DNA of 27,432 nt from DAOPZC01 sp035353175 (GTDB lineage Bacteria; Verrucomicrobiota; Kiritimatiellia; RFP12; UBA1067): NCBI GenBank assembly GCA_035353175.1, contig DAOPZC010000060.1:1-27432 (forward strand). Reading direction: 5' to 3'. The translations under genes were made by a program, and so were the position numbers. The number at the start of each line of letters is the position of its first letter. The stretch's first letter is position 1. The notes below the pieces were generated by a model. It was given only the letters and a program-made list of their open reading frames with translations, was not told where the DNA came from and searched no databases. Below are positions 24,020 through 27,432 of this stretch, piece by piece.

Positions 24020-25351
24020 TCACATCTTTTGATCCAAGCTTTTTCCTGTTTCAATATGCGCGAAATTCGGGAGATAGTCTTTGAGCACGTGAACCACATC
24101 GGTTTTGGTGACGTCGGGCTGACCGAAGAGCGCGCGCAACGCGGTGAAGATCGCATCGATGTCTTTCAAGTCCCGCCGCTTGGCGTTCTTCACGACCCCG
24201 AGATTGACGAACGTCTCCAGATCCAATACCTCGCCCGGCGTATAGAACTCCTCGAACGTCTTCTCGCCGCTCGTGTCCGACTCGAAGAAGTAGACCGGCC
24301 AGCGGAGAAGTTCATTAGTTCGTGAGTTCATTAGTGCATGAGTTGAATCATTGCCGATTGCCGATTGCCGATTGCCGGTTGCCTCTTGTCCCCCAACTAA
24401 CGCACTCCCGCAACAATGAACTAATGAACTTCTCATTCGCATCTTCTCGCGCGCCTCGTCCTCCGACTTGCACACGTCCGGCTCCAGCCCCAGCGCATGC
24501 AGCAGGTCGACCGCCACCTGGTCGAAGGGAATCATGTCGCGCGCCTCATCCAGCTTCGGGAACACGATGTCGCCGCTCTCGCCCATGATCGACGCCATCA
24601 GACAAAGCTCGCCCGATTCGATCGGCGAGACAAAGAAACGGCGGATGCCGAGCGGGCAAGACCACGGCTGGCGCTTGAACAGCCGTTCCAGAAAGCCGAG
24701 CGGCAGGCTGCCGTTCGAAAAGGCCACGTTGGCGAACCGCGCCGTCTTGATCGGCAGGCGATCCGCATAGGCCATGATCAACTCTTCCATCAGCTTCTTG
24801 CTCGCGCCCATGATGTTCACCGGATTGGCGGCCTTGTCCGTCGAAACGCAGAAGAAGTGCTGCGGCGGGCAGGTCACGAGCAAATCCAACAGTCCCTTGG
24901 CCCGCAGCACGTTGTTCTCGATCATCGCCTCGATCGAGAAGACGTCCTTTTCACTGCGGACGTGCTTGTGCGCGGCGAAGTTCGCCACGACATCGAACGG
25001 GCCGTGCGCCGCGAACAGCTTCCCAAAGACCCGGTCGCCGAAGTTGACGGGATAGGTGACGAAGTCGCGGGGGATTCGGCACGTTCCCGCGCTGCGCAGG
25101 TCCCGCACCAGCTCGGTGAGCCCGTTCTCGCTGATGTCGACCACCACCAGCTTGGCCACGTCGAAGCGCAGCAGCGCCTTGATGTAGTGCGAGCCGATCG
25201 ACCCGGCCCCGCCGATCACCAGCACGCGCCGGCCGTCGAGGCGCGCGTGCAGCTCCGCATCATACCGCGCAAAATCCTCGGCGAGCAGGCTGCGCTCGCG
25301 CTTGGTGACCTTTTCCCGAATGAAACGCTCCAGATCGAAATTCAAGTTCAT
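24020..25351 (-). CDS. Soluble CapD-type nucleotide-sugar 4,6-dehydratase/epimerase with an in-frame repeat insertion
   Basis: A 443-residue SDR enzyme without membrane helices. It opens with DLERFIREKVTKRERSLLAEDFARYDAEL, then the NAD(P)-binding RRVLVIGGAGSIGSHYIKALL (about 42-62). The active-site segment is FCVSTDKAANPVNIMGASKKLMEEL, with Met at the usual Tyr position. LDTSGEK-like SDTSGEKTFEEFYTPGE closes the domain. The family acts on UDP-HexNAc in surface glycan synthesis. Residues about 307-349, between EDEAREK and WPVYFFESDTSGEK, are a repeat-derived insertion absent from the family. The ATG at 25351 was chosen over a TTG five codons upstream. Its leader lies against a CGCAAAGACGC-type repeat. 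It is probably cotranscribed with the epimerase upstream and the sugar transferase downstream. Confidence 0.85.
   Translation of the reverse strand: MNLNFDLERFIREKVTKRERSLLAEDFARYDAELHARLDGRRVLVIGGAGSIGSHYIKALLRFDVAKLVVVDISENGLTELVRDLRSAGTCRIPRDFVTYPVNFGDRVFGKLFAAHGPFDVVANFAAHKHVRSEKDVFSIEAMIENNVLRAKGLLDLLVTCPPQHFFCVSTDKAANPVNIMGASKKLMEELIMAYADRLPIKTARFANVAFSNGSLPLGFLERLFKRQPWSCPLGIRRFFVSPIESGELCLMASIMGESGDIVFPKLDEARDMIPFDQVAVDLLHALGLEPDVCKSEDEAREKMRMRSSLVHCCGSALVGGQEATGNRQSAIGNDSTHALMNSRTNELLRWPVYFFESDTSGEKTFEEFYTPGEVLDLETFVNLGVVKNAKRRDLKDIDAIFTALRALFGQPDVTKTDVVHVLKDYLPNFAHIETGKSLDQKM
24306..24433. repeat. Composite element with 16-bp perfect terminal inverted repeats inside the dehydratase gene
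   Basis: AGAAGTTCATTAGTTC at 24306-24321 is exactly repeated in inverted form at 24418-24433. Between them lie a second TTCATTAGTGCATGAG word, a run of the 7-bp unit ATTGCCG (24351-24382) and CAACTAACGCACT words. The minus-strand translation is RSSLVHCCGSALVGG then NRQSAIGNDSTHALMNSRTNELL. The same composite, longer, sits in the neighbouring epimerase gene. No clear target duplication is visible. Confidence 0.8.
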
Positions 25352-25360
25352 ACTTTTTTC

Positions 25361-25836
25361 CCGCAAAGGCGCAAAGACGCCAAGTTAGATGGATGGATTG
25401 TCAGGCAGACCGTTGACACAACGGTGAATGCCGTTCTTCATTAAAGACTCGCCAAAATTCAGAAGAAATCCAAGACGGCACCCCGTCAATTTCAAATAGG
25501 TCTGCAATTGCTTTAAATGCACCGGGTGAAGTTGCTCAATCGATTTCAGGTCAAGAATCACGCTCTGGTTCACGATAATATCCGCGCGGAAACCTTCGTC
25601 GAAACGATCACCGTCAAAGACAATCGGAATGGAAACCTGACGACATACGTTCAACCCCCGTTTTACGAGTTATTTAGCCAGGACCGCTTCATACACACTT
25701 TCCAACAACCAGGGGCCAAGCCCTTTATGGACGTTGACGGCCACATCCACCACAATCTTTCCGATTTCATTCTCCGTCATTTCTCTCTCCACCCTCAGGC
25801 GCGGTCTCTTCACTTGGCGACTTTGCGCCTTGGCGG
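25361..25836. repeat. GxxExxY gene bounded by inverted CGCAAAGACGC-type repeats
   Basis: The left repeat at 25361-25384 (CCGCAAAGGCGCAAAGACGC, then CAAG) and the inverted right repeat at 25813-25836 match at 21 of 24 positions. The broken GxxExxY gene lies between them. The right repeat is inside the 3' end of the epimerase gene, whose last 25 codons appear to be repeat-derived; the left repeat is 10 bp before the dehydratase start. The layout parallels the four-helix-bundle unit at 23484-24018. Confidence 0.6.
25385..25780 (-). pseudogene. GxxExxY family gene interrupted by a nonsense codon
   Basis: Reading from the ATG at 25780 (GGAGAGAG upstream) gives MTENEIGKIVVDVAVNVHKG, then LGPWLLESVYEAVLAK, then TAA at 25670-25672, then in the same frame LVKRGLNVCRQVSIPIVFDG, RFDEGFRADIIVNQSVILDLK and TYLKLTGCRLGFLLNFGE. 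This is a full-length (131-codon) GxxExxY protein with the family motif and a PD-(D/E)xK-like core. The stop sits where the family usually has Glu (AKELVKRGL), so a single GAA to TAA change explains it. No frameshift is needed. The rest of the protein is intact, so the mutation is probably recent, or it is a sequencing error. The function of the family is unknown. Confidence 0.85.
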
Positions 25837-27083
25837 GAGAAACTCTCAATCGTCTTCCGCATGCCATCCCGCGCACTCACCGGCATCCGCTCCCACCCCA
25901 GCGCCCGTTTCACTTTTGCGTTCGAGACCACATACGACTCCGTCAGCTTCTTCAGGCGCTCGCTGTTGAGCGGCAGGCGCAGCAGATCACCGCAGCGCGC
26001 AACCCACCGGATCAATCCCGCCGGCACGCGCCAGATCCGCGGCCGCTTTCCAAGCGCACGCGCCATCAGACCGATCAGTTCGTTCGTAGAGAGCGTCTCG
26101 TCGTCCGCCACCTGATAAATGCCCGCCGGCGCTTCCTTTGTCAGCAGCCCCTCCACCACCGCGCACACGTTGCCGATCGACGCGAACGACCGCCGGTTCT
26201 CAAACGCGCCCAGCGGCCACGGGAGGCCTTTCCGCACGACGCCGTATAGCAGATTCAGGTTGCCCCTGTTCCCCGGCCCGTGGATCATGCAGGGACGTAA
26301 GATATAGTAGAGAAGTTCATTAGTGCGCGAGTTCATTCGTGCATGAGTTGAATCATTGCCGGTTGCCGGTTGCCGGTTGCTTATTGCCGATTGCGTATTG
26401 CCGACGCTCTCCCCGCCCTCCGTCCTCTGTCCTCCGTCCTCCGCCCTCCCAACTAATACACTAACGCAATAATGCACTAACGAACTTCTCACCACTCCCT
26501 CCGCATCCAACTTGCTCTGCCCATACGGCGTCTTGGGATCCGGCAACGCCTCTTCGGTCAGCACGCCCTCCACCCGGTCCGCCACCGCCTTCACCGAGCT
26601 GAAAAGAAGGAACTTTTTAACTGGAATATTGGAATCGTGGAATGTTGGAATGTTGTCGCTTTCGCCCCTTTGCGCCTTTGCGTCTTGGCGGGAAACAACA
26701 ACAGCATCCCCCTCTGTGCTCTTTGTGTCCTTTGTGGTTTCTTCCCCGTCCTTCCACGCCTCCAACACCTTTTTCGTCAAGCCGACATTCACGTCGAAAT
26801 AGCTCTGCGGATCGCTCGCGTTACGCGTGTCGTGCGCCTTTCCCGCCAGATGGACCACCGCGTCGACCTCGCCCCACGGGATCTTCTCCAACTTCTCCCA
26901 ACCGAAACACCTCGAATACGCCCCCTTTTGCGCCTTGGCGTCTTGGCAGGAATCATTCTCATTGCCGATTGCCGATTGCCCATTCACCACATCCAGCGCC
27001 CAGAGCTCATGCCCCCTCTCGGCCAGATACGCCGAAAGGTTCGTGCCCACAAATCCGAATGCCCCTGTAATCAAGATCTTCAT
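25767..27083 (-). CDS. NAD-dependent nucleotide-sugar epimerase/reductase with four repeat-derived segments
   Basis: A 438-residue extended SDR; relatives are usually about 300-320. It begins MKILITGAFGFVGTNLSAYLAERGH, with VDAVVHLAGKAHDTRNAS and LLFSSVKAVADRVEGVLTEEALPDPKTPYGQSKLDAE, the last with the Tyr-x-x-x-Lys active site. LRPCMIHGPGNRGNLN and VADDETLSTNELI follow. It probably reduces or epimerises a UDP-4-keto-6-deoxy-HexNAc made by the dehydratase, giving a FucNAc- or QuiNAc-like sugar. Residues about 32-53, 114-155, 198-258 and the final 25 (from SFSRQGAKSPSEE) are translations of DNA repeats. Without them about 290 residues remain. The ATG at 27083 starts the family core; there is no clear ribosome binding site, and a hairpin repeat array begins 6 bp upstream. 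Confidence 0.85.
   Translation of the reverse strand: MKILITGAFGFVGTNLSAYLAERGHELWALDVVNGQSAIGNENDSCQDAKAQKGAYSRCFGWEKLEKIPWGEVDAVVHLAGKAHDTRNASDPQSYFDVNVGLTKKVLEAWKDGEETTKDTKSTEGDAVVVSRQDAKAQRGESDNIPTFHDSNIPVKKFLLFSSVKAVADRVEGVLTEEALPDPKTPYGQSKLDAEGVVRSSLVHYCVSVLVGRAEDGGQRTEGGESVGNTQSAISNRQPATGNDSTHARMNSRTNELLYYILRPCMIHGPGNRGNLNLLYGVVRKGLPWPLGAFENRRSFASIGNVCAVVEGLLTKEAPAGIYQVADDETLSTNELIGLMARALGKRPRIWRVPAGLIRWVARCGDLLRLPLNSERLKKLTESYVVSNAKVKRALGWERMPVSARDGMRKTIESFSRQGAKSPSEETAPEGGERNDGE
26310..26490. repeat. Composite element with 17-bp terminal inverted repeats inside the epimerase gene
   Basis: GAGAAGTTCATTAGTGC at 26310-26326 pairs with the inverted copy at 26474-26490 with one mismatch. 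Inside are TTCATTCGTGCATGAG, ATTGCCG/GTTGCCG heptamers (26355-26402), a GGAGGACGGAGGACAGAGG-type tract (26411-26449) and CACTAACGCAATAATGCAC words. The translation begins SSLVHYCVSVLVG and ends NDSTHARMNSRTNELL, nearly the same peptide as the element in the dehydratase gene. Confidence 0.8.
26620..26744. repeat. Second repeat insertion in the epimerase gene
   Basis: Three word types are joined: TGGAATATTGGAATCGTGG (26620-26655, read NIPTFHDSNIP), CGCCAAGACGCAAAGGCGC (26661-26696, read SRQDAKAQRGE) and ACCACAAAGGACACAAAGAG (26711-26744, read TTKDTKSTEGD). They lie between the TKKVLEAWKDG and VKKFLLFSSVKAV blocks that are normally almost adjacent. Confidence 0.75.
26924..26990. repeat. Third repeat insertion in the epimerase gene
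   Basis: A CGCCAAGACGC-type word (26924-26951, read CQDAKAQKGA) joins a run of the ATTGCCG heptamer (26968-26989, read NGQSAIGNEN). They separate the first beta-alpha-beta unit (ELWALDVV) from the WEKLEKIPWGEVDAVVHLAG block. Confidence 0.75.
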
Positions 27084-27088
27084 AAGAA

Positions 27089-27203
27089 GGTTCAATCGCG
27101 CCTTCGGCGCTGGTTTAAAGGTTCAAGGGTTCAATCGCGCCTTCGGCGCTGGTTTAAAGGTTCAAGGGTTCAATCGCGGCTGACGCCGCTGGTGCAAGGT
27201 TCG
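27089..27203. repeat. Three tandem 39-bp hairpin repeats between genes
   Basis: Units start at 27089, 27128 and 27167. The first two are identical. Each holds a hairpin core followed by GGTTTAAAGGTTCAAGG-type sequence. Cores in units 1 and 2 are GCGCCTTCGGCGC; unit 3 has GCGGCTGACGCCGC, where both arms changed together so the stem is kept. The array lies between the stop of a four-helix-bundle gene and the start of the epimerase gene. The same family is inside the GT4 gene at 18461-18605. Confidence 0.9.
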
Positions 27204-27208
27204 TTTTG

Positions 27209-27432
27209 TCATTTGTAGCGAGGGCCTTTGAAATCGGAGTTGCGAAGGGAGGTGATGAATGCCTCAAGCATCACGGATACACGGATACACATATGGACCA
27301 TACTCTCAAACGGGGCTTGGTCGACATACCCCTGATCGAAGGCCACATAGAGCTGCGAGCGGACCTCGCCGCAAGATCCCTTAGCGATACTCAGAAAATT
27401 GACAAACTCCTTGTTGCCGCCGCGCTCAAAGC
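27209..27432 (-). CDS. Four-helix-bundle protein, C-terminal part
   Basis: A gene entering from the right edge, with its stop codon at 27209-27211. The 74 visible residues include FERGGNKEFVNFLSIAKGSCGEVRSQLYVAFDQGYVD, matching the second and third helices of the IVS/S23-type four-helix-bundle family, then IRVSVMLEAFITSLRNSDFKG. It is clearly different in sequence from the copy at 23533-23895. The tail ends just before the three 39-bp hairpin repeats. The start is outside the window. Confidence 0.85.
   Translation of the reverse strand, partial: FERGGNKEFVNFLSIAKGSCGEVRSQLYVAFDQGYVDQAPFESMVHMCIRVSVMLEAFITSLRNSDFKGPRYK

Noticed and set aside
25670..25672. Programmed stop-codon read-through in the GxxExxY gene
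   Set aside because: It is a plain TAA in a single gene without visible read-through context or structure. A nonsense mutation or sequencing error is simpler.
27089..27203. Possible CRISPR array
   Set aside because: Units are tandem with no unique spacers between identical repeats, stems vary, and no cas gene is nearby.

Overview
The window is about 27.4 kb of GC-rich (about 60% by eye) DNA. It is almost entirely a cell-surface glycan biosynthesis locus, with nearly every gene on the minus strand and several start/stop overlaps. Three things suggest an uncultured Gram-negative bacterium, plausibly of the PVC group (Verrucomicrobiota, Kiritimatiellota or Lentisphaerota): an exosortase fused to an EpsI domain, several polytopic GT-C type glycosyltransferases, and many dispersed low-complexity repeats. 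This placement is inference only; no rRNA or marker gene is present.

Layout in minus-strand transcription order, right to left. The right edge holds the end of a four-helix-bundle gene (27209-27432) and a 39-bp hairpin repeat array. Next is a right module: an NAD-dependent sugar epimerase/reductase (25767-27083), a GxxExxY gene broken by a nonsense codon (25385-25780), a soluble CapD-type 4,6-dehydratase (24020-25351), a four-helix-bundle gene (23533-23895) and a monotopic sugar-phosphate transferase (22780-23454). A small plus-strand island follows (21907-22577: a helix-turn-helix protein and a short hypothetical), with a gene-poor stretch at 21143-21906. Next come two unrelated AAA ATPases (19696-21099 and 16852-18006) that bracket a GT4 glycosyltransferase (18047-19660). 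The long left module (1295-16694) encodes a PglC-like transferase, a GT87-like enzyme, a PglD-like acetyltransferase, two GT39-like proteins, a DUF2723 protein, a PglE-like aminotransferase, a PglF/CapD-like dehydratase, an exosortase-EpsI fusion, a WecA fusion, a YjbQ family protein and a DUF218 protein. At the far left are a DeoR regulator and the start of a pyruvate/acetoin dehydrogenase E1 alpha gene.

How the genes fit together (inference from families). PglF-, PglE- and PglD-like enzymes would convert UDP-GlcNAc to a UDP-di-N-acetylbacillosamine-like sugar. The PglC-like enzyme would put it on undecaprenyl phosphate, and the GT4 and membrane glycosyltransferases would extend it. The right module could make a second 6-deoxy-HexNAc nucleotide sugar and prime with it. 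The exosortase suggests that some glycan or its machinery is linked to sorting of PEP-CTERM-like proteins, but no such substrate lies in the window.

The most striking signal is a set of short repeat families that sit both between genes and, in frame, inside at least four glycan genes. They include a 7-bp tandem repeat, a 39-bp hairpin unit, a CGCCAAGACGC-type unit, an ACTAATGAACT-type unit and several others. Two composite insertions in different genes share near-identical terminal inverted repeats and encode nearly the same peptide. Two small accessory genes are bounded by inverted copies of related repeats. Together these look like miniature elements that tolerate or exploit translation; how they move is unknown.
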